DNA of 64,000 nucleotides. Source: DATFVA01 sp963721075. GTDB taxonomy: Bacteria; Bacteroidota; Ignavibacteria; Ignavibacteriales; Ignavibacteriaceae. Below the pieces are notes generated by a model. It was given only the letters and a program-made list of their open reading frames with translations. It did no database searches and had not been told where the DNA came from. Shown piece after piece: positions 19,456 to 27,869 of this stretch. The translations under genes were made by a program, and so were the position numbers. Where the stretch lies: NCBI GenBank assembly GCA_963721075.1, contig CAVRHV010000005.1:310001-374000 (forward strand), given 5' to 3'. How positions within the stretch are numbered: the stretch's first letter is position 1; each line of letters begins with the position of its first letter.

Positions 19456-20499
19456 ATGTCAAAATTAAGATTCATGACGCTGGCCCGCTTTATAATAGAT
19501 CAGGAAAAACTTCATCCTGAGGCAACAGGGGAATTATCTAACATTCTGCATGACCTTTCACTTGCAGCAAAAGTTATTTCGCTTGAAGTGAACAAGGCGG
19601 GACTCGTTGATATTCTTGGTTTTACAGGGGATAACAACGTTCACGGTGAACAGGTAAAGAAACTGGATATATTTGCACACGATATGCTTTTCAGGGCAAT
19701 GGATCATGGCGGACATCTCTGTGTGATGGCATCGGAAGAAGAAGCAGACATAATGCATATTCCTCATGAATTCGATCTTGGGAAATATGTATTATTATTT
19801 GATCCGCTTGACGGTTCTTCAAACATTGATGCAAATGTAAGCATTGGAACAATTTTCTCAATTTACAGAAGAGTTACTCCTGACGGAAAACCCGGAACTC
19901 TGGAAGATCTTCTGCAGCCGGGCTACAAGCAGGTAGCAGCGGGTTACATTGTTTACGGTTCAAGCACGATATTGGTATATACAGCGGGTCACGGCGTTCA
20001 TGGATTTACACTCGATCCTTCATTCGGCGAGTTTCTTCTTTCTCATGAGGATATTAAAATCCCTAAAAAAGGAAAAATATACAGTATTAATGAAGGAAAT
20101 TACCTTTACTGGCACCCCGGATTGAAGAAATATATTAAGTATCTGCAGGAATATGACAAAGAAACCGACAGGCCCTATTCAACAAGATATATTGGGTCTA
20201 TGGTAGCAGATATTCACCGCACGCTCCTTTACGGTGGTATTTTTATGTATCCGGCCGATTCGAGGCACCCAAACGGAAAGCTTCGTCTTCTTTACGAATG
20301 CAATCCTATGTCTTTTATAGTTGAGGCTGCCGGAGGCAGGGCATCAAATGGTAAAAAAAGGCTGCTCGAACTTGTGCCGGAAAAACTGCATCAGAGAACA
20401 CCAATATTCATAGGCAGTGAACATGATGTTCTGAAGGTAGAAGAGTTTATGGCAAAAGAGGAGAAAGAAAAAGAGGAACTTTCAACTCAGCGCAGTTAA
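19456..20499 (+). CDS. fbp: Fructose-1,6-bisphosphatase class I
   Basis: A 347-residue cytoplasmic enzyme that hydrolyses fructose-1,6-bisphosphate in gluconeogenesis. The metal-binding signature DPLDGSSNIDANVSIGTIFS lies near 19800-19860, and the upstream ASEEE segment carries further metal ligands. The sugar-phosphate region (NEGNYLYWHP; RYIGSMVADIHRTLLYGG; KLRLLYECNPMSFI) is intact. AGGAGAG stands at 19441-19447 before ATG 19456. It follows the ABC exporter pair and converges with a small minus-strand gene. Confidence 0.97.
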   Translation: MSKLRFMTLARFIIDQEKLHPEATGELSNILHDLSLAAKVISLEVNKAGLVDILGFTGDNNVHGEQVKKLDIFAHDMLFRAMDHGGHLCVMASEEEADIMHIPHEFDLGKYVLLFDPLDGSSNIDANVSIGTIFSIYRRVTPDGKPGTLEDLLQPGYKQVAAGYIVYGSSTILVYTAGHGVHGFTLDPSFGEFLLSHEDIKIPKKGKIYSINEGNYLYWHPGLKKYIKYLQEYDKETDRPYSTRYIGSMVADIHRTLLYGGIFMYPADSRHPNGKLRLLYECNPMSFIVEAAGGRASNGKKRLLELVPEKLHQRTPIFIGSEHDVLKVEEFMAKEEKEKEELSTQRS

Positions 20500-20502
20500 A
20501 AA

Positions 20503-20769
20503 TTATTTCTTTAGTTTATCCAGCTCAGTACTGATTCTTGATGCTAATTCTTCGGGAGTAATATTTTCGAGAACGAGTTTATTAGTCTTAACTATCACTT
20601 CCGGAGAATCTCCCTCTCCCTGCATATATTTATAAAGGCAGAATCCAAGCCGGTTCCTGTCATTCATAATCGGGAGGTACTCTTTCAATCCATCCACTAT
20701 ATTATACACCTGTTTTTCAACAGAATCATCGGGAAACTGATTTGTTCCCGGTGAAGGTAATGTTGTCAT
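20503..20769 (-). CDS. Small conserved-looking protein, function unknown
   Basis: An 88-residue soluble protein with no signal or membrane segment. It starts at ATG 20769 after an AGGGA-like ribosome site and stops 3 nt from the fbp stop, a tight convergent arrangement. Acidic and helical in the C-terminal half (TPEELASRISTELDKLKK). I do not recognise the family. It is supported by clean coding character and a sensible ribosome site only. Confidence 0.5.
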   Translation of the reverse strand: MTTLPSPGTNQFPDDSVEKQVYNIVDGLKEYLPIMNDRNRLGFCLYKYMQGEGDSPEVIVKTNKLVLENITPEELASRISTELDKLKK

Positions 20770-20967
20770 ATTTCTTCCCTATTTGTGACGGACAAAAATA
20801 CTCAGAACTAAGAAAAAGCTCAAATTAAATAATCACGTACTCCTGCAAATCAGCATTAAACACTCCTTTAATATATAATACAATTTGTGAGGATCTATTC
20901 AATCCTGATTAATACCAGGTTTAGCGGATTTTTCCGGAAAGCTCCAAATCATATCGTTAATACATTA

Positions 20968-21044
20968 CAACTCCGCTTCAACTCCGCTCCAACTACGCTC
21001 CAACTGCGCTCCAACTCCGCTTCAACTCCGCTCTAACTGCGCTG
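20968..21044. repeat. Seven tandem 11-bp units (CAACTCCGCTY)
   Basis: Seven abutting 11-bp copies: CAACTCCGCTT, CAACTCCGCTC, CAACTACGCTC, CAACTGCGCTC, CAACTCCGCTT, CAACTCCGCTC, TAACTGCGCTG. Variation falls mainly at unit positions 6 and 11. The 11-bp period is not a codon multiple and there are no spacers. It occupies the otherwise empty 20770-21148 gap, upstream of the heptosyltransferase gene; I see nothing else recognisable there. Confidence 0.85.
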
Positions 21045-21148
21045 CTAAAACTGCATAATTTCTTCCCGAAAATATATCCGGCAGGGGAGGTTCATTCCCC
21101 GTAAATCAAGTGCGGCATTGCTGCATTTTGATTAAATTTACCCGTCGT

Positions 21149-22160
21149 ATGAAGAAACAAACAGATATACCGGACCTCTCGGGAAAAAAGATCCTGATAA
21201 TAAGGCTCAGTTCACTGGGTGATATTCTACTGACAACTCCTCTGATAAGAAGATTAAAGAAAAAATATAAAGACATCCGGCTGGATTTTGTGACAAAAAC
21301 CCAGTATCAGGATGTACTTAAGCTGAATCCGCATATCTCAAATCTATTTTTATACAAACCGGGGAAAGAAGATATTTCTGAACTTATCGATAATCTAAAG
21401 CAGAATGAGTATGATGCGGTTATCGATCTTCAGAATAACTTCCGTTCTGCTGAAATCAGAAGGGCGGTTAAAGCAGAAAACTATATATTTAATAAAAGAA
21501 CAGCTGACAAATTCCTTCTGGTTAATTTTAAGATCAACCGGCTGAAAAATGCTTCGCCAAATCCCCGAAAGGTATGCTGCTGCTATTCCCGGGATCCAAC
21601 TGGATGATGAGGGACTGGAACTGTTTACCGGGAACAAACCATCTGCTTTGCTGAAAGGAAAAAATAACCTTATCGGCTTTGCACCCGGATCGAGACATTT
21701 TACAAAAATGTGGCCGAAGGATTATTACGAAAAACTGGGGAATCTTCTTGCCAGGGAGGACTTCACGATAGTTCTTTTCGGGGGCAAAGAAGATGTAGGA
21801 GTGTGCGGAGAACTATCTAAAAATATAAGAAGTGCAATTGACCTCTGTAACCTGGACGACCTGCTGCAAACAGCTGCGGATATGAAGGAGTGTAAAGCAA
21901 TCGTTTGTAATGATTCCGGGATGATGCACACTGCCTGTGCAGCCGGAGTGCCGGTTCTTGCCTTCTACGGCTCAACTGTTAAAGAATTCGGATTTACCCC
22001 GTATAAAAACAGGAATTTAATTTTAGAGAACAATTCCCTAACTTGCAGGCCTTGTTCCCACATAGGACGGGAACTTTGTCCTAAAGGCCATTTCAGGTGT
22101 ATGCTGGAAGTTACCCCGGAAAAGGCATTTGAAGCACTCATGACTCTTGTTAAAAGCTGA
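21149..22160 (+). CDS. Glycosyltransferase family 9 (heptosyltransferase-like), frameshifted
   Basis: About 336 residues after correction. The N-terminal half begins MKKQTDIPDLSGKKILIIRLSSLGDILLT, a typical GT9 start. The C-terminal half has the donor-binding region GFAPGSRHFTKMWPKDYY and the CNDSGMMHTACAAGVPVLAFYGST motif. The frame breaks near 21575-21585: one extra A in CCAAATCCCC separates NRLKNASP from IPERYAAAIPG. These enzymes add heptose or similar sugars to LPS inner core from ADP-heptose at the inner face of the membrane. The next gene, a Kdo transferase overlapping by one base, supports an LPS-core role. Confidence 0.88.
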
Positions 22161-23443
22161 TGAAATCAATCTGGAAATTTCTATATAACTTTCTGATAAT
22201 ACCCCCGCTATACATTTTCCTTCAGCTTGGAGCTTTATTCAATTCCAAGATCAAGCGGGGTATAAAGGGAAGAAGAAGAATTTTTGAAGAACTGATACTC
22301 AATGCCGCCTCTCTCAATAAAACCAAAAAACTTATCTGGTTTCATTCATCTTCCCTCGGTGAATTTGAACAGGCAAAACCTATAATACAGGAGCTTAAAA
22401 AAGATGACAGCATTAATGTGCTGATTACTTTCTTTTCTCCTTCCGGGTATGAAAATTCGCGCAAGTATCCTTATGCCGACCTTGTTTCCTATCTCCCATT
22501 CGACAGCAAGACATATGCAGAAAGGTTCATTTCGATTGTACGTCCTGATCTTGCCATACTTATGCGGTATGATATATGGCCAAATCACATATGGGCTATG
22601 AAGAAGAGAAATATTCCCTGTTTTATCGTTGATGCAACGATGAAAAAGAATTCTCCCCGTAAGCTTCCTGTAATAAAAAATTTCCATAAAATATTGTTCA
22701 GTGATGTTTCAAGGATATTGACTGTTTCTGATGACGATGTAGAAGGATTCAGGGATTTCAGAATAGAAGACGTAAAGCTTACAGCGGTAGGGGATACAAG
22801 GTTCGACAGAGTTTACGAGAAAAGCCTTGCCGCAAAAGGCAAGAATATAATAAAGGAGGGGTTGTTTAACGGTAAAAAGATTTTTGTTGCAGGCAGCACC
22901 TGGGATATGGATGAAAATGTAATTCTGCCGGCGTTCATGAAACTTGCAAAATATACATCTGATACCATAATGATCATTGTTCCTCACGAGCCTACAATAA
23001 CCAACCTCGAGAGAATTGAGAATGAGATATCAGGGACGATGAAATCCATACGGTTTTCGCATCTGAACTCATATAAAGATGAGAGAATAATCATTGTTGA
23101 TTCTATAGGTATTCTTCTCACATTATATGCTTACAGTGATCTGGCTTTCGTGGGGGGAAGTTTTAAACAAAATATCCATAATGTACTGGAGGCTGCAGTT
23201 TACGGCGTACCGGTTTTATTCGGGCCGAAGATTGATAACTCGCAGGAATCGCGTGAACTGTTAAGACGGGGAGGAGGAATTATTATAAAAAACCAGAGAG
23301 AGGCCTACCGTCAGCTCAGAACCTGTTTATCAAACGATAAGCTAAGAGAGGAAAAGGGTAAGATAGCAGCAGAGTACGTTAGGGAAAATCTCGGTGCTAC
23401 CAAGAAAATACTTAAGGAAATATACGAAGTGATCCGGGGGTGA
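22160..23443 (+). CDS. waaA: 3-deoxy-D-manno-octulosonic acid (Kdo) transferase
   Basis: A 427-residue inner-membrane enzyme that attaches Kdo to lipid A precursor from CMP-Kdo. It has an N-terminal anchor helix (about 5-28), then the N-domain with WFHSSSLGEFEQAKPII containing the catalytic Glu. The C-domain carries the GT-B donor-site segment (AFVGGSFKQNIHNVLEAAVYGVPVLFGP). Length is normal for WaaA/KdtA. The start overlaps the upstream stop in TGATG, indicating translational coupling with the glycosyltransferase and a shared LPS-core function. Confidence 0.95.
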   Translation: MKSIWKFLYNFLIIPPLYIFLQLGALFNSKIKRGIKGRRRIFEELILNAASLNKTKKLIWFHSSSLGEFEQAKPIIQELKKDDSINVLITFFSPSGYENSRKYPYADLVSYLPFDSKTYAERFISIVRPDLAILMRYDIWPNHIWAMKKRNIPCFIVDATMKKNSPRKLPVIKNFHKILFSDVSRILTVSDDDVEGFRDFRIEDVKLTAVGDTRFDRVYEKSLAAKGKNIIKEGLFNGKKIFVAGSTWDMDENVILPAFMKLAKYTSDTIMIIVPHEPTITNLERIENEISGTMKSIRFSHLNSYKDERIIIVDSIGILLTLYAYSDLAFVGGSFKQNIHNVLEAAVYGVPVLFGPKIDNSQESRELLRRGGGIIIKNQREAYRQLRTCLSNDKLREEKGKIAAEYVRENLGATKKILKEIYEVIRG

Positions 23444-23496
23444 GATCGTCTGCAGGAAAAATTTAATCTCTTCAAATTATAAAGGTACTTCGTAGT

Positions 23497-24012
23497 TTAT
23501 TTCAGGTATCTTTCCCGCAATATCTTCATATGATGAAGTTCGTGTCCAGCTATGATAAACATAAATGCTCTTACCGTAACATCATGGTCATTTGCTTTAC
23601 CCCATCTCATCATTTCTTCTTCATTAATACTTTTAAATAAAGTTATATTGCTGTTGCGAAGATGAAGGAGCTCCTCCGCAAAACTCGAAAGGGGACGACT
23701 GTTAAAAGCAGCAGAAGCAACATATTCATCCTGATCAAATCCCGGAAGAGATTTTTTCTCTCCTCTGACTATACACAATGCCCGGTATGCCATCACCCTT
23801 TCAACATCGGCAATATGACCCAAAACTTCCTTAATACTCCATTTACCGGGTGCATATGAATATCCACCCTTTTCTTCAGGAATTGATTTAATAAGCGAAT
23901 TTATTTTTTCTCTGCCTGTCTCAAGCACATCAATTATATTATCAGCATCGGGGATCTGGTTTATATATACCGAATAATAATCTGAATACTCACCTTGTTT
24001 TGGGAATTCCAT
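23497..24012 (-). CDS. DinB-family putative metal-dependent protein
   Basis: A 171-residue four-helix-bundle protein of the DinB/YfiT superfamily. The three metal-binding histidines are visible: HIADVERV (helix 2) and the pair in GHELHHMKIL near the C-terminus. Signature YAPGKWSIKEVLGHI is typical. Family members are thiol-dependent transferases or hydrolases; the reaction here is unknown. A very strong AGGAGG lies 4 nt upstream of ATG 24012. It is 29 nt after the isoaspartyl peptidase gene, same strand, and may share its transcript. Confidence 0.85.
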   Translation of the reverse strand: MEFPKQGEYSDYYSVYINQIPDADNIIDVLETGREKINSLIKSIPEEKGGYSYAPGKWSIKEVLGHIADVERVMAYRALCIVRGEKKSLPGFDQDEYVASAAFNSRPLSSFAEELLHLRNSNITLFKSINEEEMMRWGKANDHDVTVRAFMFIIAGHELHHMKILRERYLK

Positions 24013-24041
24013 AGACCTCCTCAGATCAATTAAATAAATGT

Positions 24042-25016
24042 TTATTTATTACCAGACTGCTTTTTCCATACTTCAACTTCAAACAATCCCTCCGAATTTG
24101 CCACGCCTCTGAGCATTCCGCTGGTATTGAACGGCATTGCAAAATTACCATTTTTATCTACTGCTATCAGTCCGCCTGTATTTTCATTTAACTTCTTGTA
24201 AATTAATTCATCTGCGGCATCCTTCAAAGACATATCTTTATAAGCAATGAGGGCATTAAGATTAAAGGCAATATCATTTTTAATAAAAAGTTCTCCCTCG
24301 CCCGTACATGAAACAGCACAGGTTTTATTATCGGCATACGTTCCTGCTCCAATAATAGGGGAATCTCCTACACGTCCCGGCATCTTATAACCGGTACCGC
24401 CTGTCGATGTTGCAGCTGCAAGGCTGCCATGAGTATCAAGCGCCACACAGCCGACTGTACCATGCTTCGACCCTTTTATCTTTTCGTACTGCTCCAGCCG
24501 TCTGGGTGTATCAAAATATTTATTGTCTACGTAATCTACGTTCATTTGTTTTCCGAAAGCATCCGCACCCTCGCCGCACAGAAGAACATGTTTTGTCTTT
24601 TCCATTACAAGCCGGGCCAGCGATATTGGATTCTTAATGTGCTTAACGCCTGCTACGGCACCGCAGGAAAGATCTGCTCCATTCATTATAGACGCATCCA
24701 GTTCATGGGTACCTTCGGATGTAAATACAGCGCCTTTACCGGCATTAAATTTTGGATCATTCTCAAGGAAGTTGACTACTTTCTCTACCGCATCAATACT
24801 ATTTCCGCCGTTCTCAAGTATTTTTTGACCTATTGAAAGAGCCTCTTTCAGTGAATTCATATACTCATCTTTTAACGAATCATTAAATGATTTGTCAAAA
24901 GTTCCGGCACCTCCATGAATGACTATTGTATATTTTCCCTTAACCTGGGCAGGAGTTGCAGCTGAAATAGAGAAGATGAAAATAAAAAGGAGTATTAAAT
25001 GAGTAATGTATTTCAT
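24042..25016 (-). CDS. Exported isoaspartyl peptidase / plant-type L-asparaginase
   Basis: A 324-residue Ntn-hydrolase with a Sec signal at about residues 1-24. Family signatures: IVIHGGAGTF at 31-40 and the autocleavage/nucleophile site HGTVGCVAL, with Thr187 expected to become the N-terminal nucleophile of the small subunit. The glycine-rich region STGGTGYKMPGRVGDSPIIGAG binds substrate. It hydrolyses beta-aspartyl dipeptides and asparagine; the signal peptide places it in the periplasm. It lies between NUDIX and DinB genes on the same strand. Confidence 0.93.
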   Translation of the reverse strand: MKYITHLILLFIFIFSISAATPAQVKGKYTIVIHGGAGTFDKSFNDSLKDEYMNSLKEALSIGQKILENGGNSIDAVEKVVNFLENDPKFNAGKGAVFTSEGTHELDASIMNGADLSCGAVAGVKHIKNPISLARLVMEKTKHVLLCGEGADAFGKQMNVDYVDNKYFDTPRRLEQYEKIKGSKHGTVGCVALDTHGSLAAATSTGGTGYKMPGRVGDSPIIGAGTYADNKTCAVSCTGEGELFIKNDIAFNLNALIAYKDMSLKDAADELIYKKLNENTGGLIAVDKNGNFAMPFNTSGMLRGVANSEGLFEVEVWKKQSGNK

Positions 25017-25034
25017 GAGAATGTTCCTGATATA

Positions 25035-25508
25035 TTATTCTTTAATATGAAGATGATCCAGCAGTCTGTCTATAAAAACCTGCTGGGCTTCGTATATTTT
25101 TTTTCTTGCCTCACTGACATTGAAAAACACACCTCTGTCTACTTCAGGGAACTTTTGTCTTTTCCCCGAATTAGGCGGCCATTCAATCTCAAAAGTATTA
25201 CAAACAATATCAAATTGTTCGGAATTATCGGATTCAAATGCCCATGCGTGAACAATCTTATTATTACGCTGGATTGTTGTTCCGAGAGGAATATAATCAC
25301 CTTTTGATTTAATCCCCGTTTCCTCCTCAAATTCGCGGATTGCCGTTTGCAGAATTTCCTCATCAGCTTCGATTAACCCTTTCGGTATTCCCCAATAACC
25401 ATCATCTTTCTTTGCGAAGAAAGGTCCGCCAGGATGAACAAGAAATAGTTTCAACCCTTCTGCTGATTCATGATACATTAATAAACCCGCACTGCGTAAC
25501 TGTTTCAT
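25035..25508 (-). CDS. NUDIX hydrolase
   Basis: About 157 residues from the preferred ATG at 25508 (MKQLRSAGLLMYH); an upstream start at 25535 is possible but adds an atypical nine-residue extension. The full Nudix box is present: G-x5-E-x7-REFEEETGI, preceded by WGIPKG. It should hydrolyse a nucleoside diphosphate linked to another moiety, with Mg2+; the substrate is undefined. It diverges from the gene at 25591 across about 80 bp and is followed by the isoaspartyl peptidase gene. Confidence 0.9.
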   Translation of the reverse strand: MKQLRSAGLLMYHESAEGLKLFLVHPGGPFFAKKDDGYWGIPKGLIEADEEILQTAIREFEEETGIKSKGDYIPLGTTIQRNNKIVHAWAFESDNSEQFDIVCNTFEIEWPPNSGKRQKFPEVDRGVFFNVSEARKKIYEAQQVFIDRLLDHLHIKE

Positions 25509-25590
25509 ATTATTCTTAAGGTTTTTGCAAAACAAATTTCAATTTATTTTATTTAATCTGAAGTTTAAAGGATTTGACAAAAAAATTTAT

Positions 25591-26232
25591 ATGCGGGTGA
25601 TTTTCCCTATATTATTTTATTTTCTGAATACCACAGCTCTTCCGCCTGTAACGGGCGATATCCCGACCTCAGATTCCGCAAAAGTAATTTATCTTGTCAA
25701 AATCAGCTGGCATACCGGGATCATCTTTCAAACCGATCAGGTCGATACATCAGTCTGGAAGTTTATCCGCGATTTTGAAGGTTACTCCTATGTTGATGTC
25801 GGATGGGGTGATGAAGCCTTCTATCAGCATCCCGGTTTTGATTTAGATCTTGCTGTAAAAGCATTATTCCTTAAAACTGCAAGTACCCTGAGGATTGCAG
25901 GATTTAACCGTAAAATTGAAGATTACCTTAACGGGACTGACTATGCAGAAAGACTGGTACTAAGTACCGGGAGTTATGATAGTCTGTGCAGCTATATTCA
26001 GTCATTCTATTTTACTGAAAATCATAAACCTGTTCTATTAAGCAGCCGTCTTAGCGGATCAGTTAAATTTTATAAATCGAAGGGATGGTATACTGTTTTT
26101 AACACCTGCAATACCTGGATAGCCAGAGGATTAAATAAAGCCGGTTATCAGATCGGCGACGATATTATCCTTACTGAACAACTGTTTCGCAGAACCGCAA
26201 AATTTGGCAGAATGGTTAAAGCCCCGGAATAG
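25591..26232 (+). CDS. TIGR02117/DUF2459-like secreted protein
   Basis: About 213 residues from ATG 25591 (MRVIFPILFYFLNTTALPP), which gives a short hydrophobic leader; the frame is open further upstream to a TTG at 25525. Family hallmarks are WHTGIIF, YVDVGWGDEAFYQ near the N-terminus, and YTVFNTCNTWIARGLNKAGY near the C-terminus. These match the DUF2459/TIGR02117 family of unknown function. A conserved His-Cys arrangement suggests a papain-like fold (inference). No operon partner is evident. Confidence 0.75.
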   Translation: MRVIFPILFYFLNTTALPPVTGDIPTSDSAKVIYLVKISWHTGIIFQTDQVDTSVWKFIRDFEGYSYVDVGWGDEAFYQHPGFDLDLAVKALFLKTASTLRIAGFNRKIEDYLNGTDYAERLVLSTGSYDSLCSYIQSFYFTENHKPVLLSSRLSGSVKFYKSKGWYTVFNTCNTWIARGLNKAGYQIGDDIILTEQLFRRTAKFGRMVKAPE

Positions 26233-26285
26233 AGTCGGTTGAATCAGGATAGGTTACAAAAGACGACGGTGCTATATCTTTATTT

Positions 26286-26913
26286 CTATTTTATTTTTAT
26301 AGCCTCTGAAATAAGGAATGATTTTCCGTTAGCCAGGGTTCTTATTGAACTATCTTTTATTTCCAGTCCTGCTTTTTTCAGTTCTCTGACAAATTCTTCA
26401 GAAGAGGTAAGGCTGATATACGGACTAAGTTTCTCAAGCGATTTGAATTTCGATATCAGATACCTTACTCTGACCTGAAGCAGGCAGTTGTATAATAGAA
26501 AAAAGTACAGAGGAATTATCCATCATCCCCCTGATTTTTATAAGTGATGAGTGGACATCGACATACTCAAAAAACAGCGCAGCAAAGATCAAATCATACT
26601 CCCAATCTTTAGCTTTGAGTAAATTAAAATCGCTGCTGACTATCTCAAGCTTTTCTTCAGCTGGAAACCGTTCACGAAGCACCTGCAAAAAATGAGGATT
26701 GATATCAAGAGCTGTAACCCGATCAACATTTTTCCAGTTTATGTATTCAAACCCATTTCCTATTGTACATCCGGGGACAAATATTCTCTTTGGCTGGAGC
26801 TTAAAGAGAATGTTTTTAAAGCATTCATTAATCATCTGATATTGACCTACCTCAGGACTGCTCATATGATTAACATAATCAGAAAGATCAACGTCCAGCC
26901 AGGGATTATCCAT
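26286..26913 (-). CDS. SAM-dependent class I methyltransferase (frameshifted)
   Basis: About 208 residues after correction. The SAM-binding motif I is IFVPGCTIGNGFEYIN, followed by the acidic loop VTALDINPHFL and motif IV YDLIFAALFFEYVD. The first frame ends at 26434, but the +1 frame continues as KSLEKLSPYISLTSSEEFVRELKKAGLEIKDSS...KSFLISEAIKIK to TAG at 26286. One extra base near 26447 (ATTCAAATCG) restores it. The substrate is unknown. The gene is divergent from the sigma-54-linked small gene at 27182. Confidence 0.8.
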
Positions 26914-27057
26914 TATAATATTATATCTCCTTTCAGAAATTATGATTTCAGCAGCTCAAAAATATTCATATTTCACTATTATAACCATATGCCATTTCTG
27001 TCGTTCAGACATTAAATAATGTGATAAATAGTCACACTTTCTCTTTTCCATTCACAT

Positions 27058-27077
27058 TTTGAGAAATGAATCTCAAA
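27058..27077. promoter_or_regulatory. Inverted repeat upstream of a sigma-54-type promoter
   Basis: TTTGAGA-AATGAA-TCTCAAA has perfect 7-bp arms and sits 63 bp upstream of the -24 box at 27140, a normal distance for an enhancer site. It differs in sequence from the palindrome at 6604, so the two need not bind the same protein. Confidence 0.35.
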
Positions 27078-27139
27078 TTATTTCAAACTACTTTATATTC
27101 ATTTTCCCTAAGCCCTTGATACATAATAAATTATACTTC

Positions 27140-27155
27140 TGGCACATTGGTTGTC
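27140..27155 (+). promoter_or_regulatory. Candidate sigma-54 (-24/-12) promoter
   Basis: TGGCACATTGGTTGTC matches TGGCAC-N5-TTGC with one change (C to T in the -12 element) and exact spacing. Transcription would begin near 27166, just before AGGAGG-type ribosome site and ATG 27182. Confidence 0.5.
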
Positions 27156-27181
27156 ATAACACCGTCATTCATGGAGGTAAA

Positions 27182-27559
27182 ATGAAAACAGAAGAATTAT
27201 ATAAGAGCAACGTTAGTCTGAATACATATAAAAACAAACTTTATATAGATCCACAATACGGATTCGACCATCATTCATCTTCCGTAAACTATACTGTCCT
27301 ATCCAGTGATTGGGATATCGAAGATGTGAGAGAAGATTACATAGTCAAAATTATACACCGTACAAGCGGTGATACAATATCACTTTCATTCGCCACACTT
27401 AAGGATAAAATAAACTTCGTCAAAAATATCTACGCTGCCAGACCCGTCAGACAAATTGGCAACGGAATGGAATTAGAAAAGCTGGCAAATAGTCATCTTA
27501 AGCCGTCTGAATCAAGATCATTAGCAGGAATTCTAAATAAGATAGTTCCATTGTTTTAA
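27182..27559 (+). CDS. Small soluble protein of unknown function
   Basis: A 125-residue protein. ATG 27182 is preceded by GGAGG (27173-27177), which decides the start over upstream in-frame codons. No signal, membrane segment or known motif is seen. It is His/Asp/Ser-rich near residues 25-45 (PQYGFDHHSSSVNY) with a mixed alpha/beta look. A sigma-54-type site precedes it and a terminator follows, so it is a monocistronic unit. I do not recognise the family. Confidence 0.65.
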   Translation: MKTEELYKSNVSLNTYKNKLYIDPQYGFDHHSSSVNYTVLSSDWDIEDVREDYIVKIIHRTSGDTISLSFATLKDKINFVKNIYAARPVRQIGNGMELEKLANSHLKPSESRSLAGILNKIVPLF

Positions 27560-27587
27560 TATTATAAAATACCAGGGTAGTATTATA

Positions 27588-27617
27588 AAGGACTATTGAG
27601 GGGTAGTCCTTTTTTTA
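27588..27617 (+). terminator. Rho-independent terminator
   Basis: AAGGACTA (27588-27595) and TAGTCCTT (27604-27611) form an 8-bp stem with an 8-nt loop, running into a T-tract. It ends the small gene at 27182. The rest of the 27560-27869 gap is AT-rich and contains the sigma-54-like site at 27736; nothing else is seen. Confidence 0.85.
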
Positions 27618-27735
27618 TTATTGAAAAAAACACACTTTCCGATCAAAAACCTGGAATATTTTACACGGATTAGAAAAGCACACCTTCAAAAACCCACAAT
27701 TCTTTAAAAAAATAGTATGTTATTAGGCCATTTTG

Positions 27736-27751
27736 TGGAACAATAATTGCT
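27736..27751 (+). promoter_or_regulatory. Candidate sigma-54 (-24/-12) promoter
   Basis: TGGAACAATAATTGCT matches the TGGCAC-N5-TTGCW consensus at all but one position with exact GG-to-GC spacing. It lies 118 bp upstream of the hybrid sensor ATG at 27870, leaving a roughly 107-nt leader. Confidence 0.5.
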
Positions 27752-27869
27752 TTTCAGGACTGATTTCAATTGCCAGGGTAATACCTCTAATTGTCTGTTT
27801 TTATCAAAGGATTTATAAATTAGCTGTAAATACAGTATTCAGAAACCCGTAAAGTAAAAGATACAACTA

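Noticed and set aside
20968..21044. Possible CRISPR array
   Set aside because: Units are only 11 bp and abut directly with no spacers; there are no cas genes in the window.
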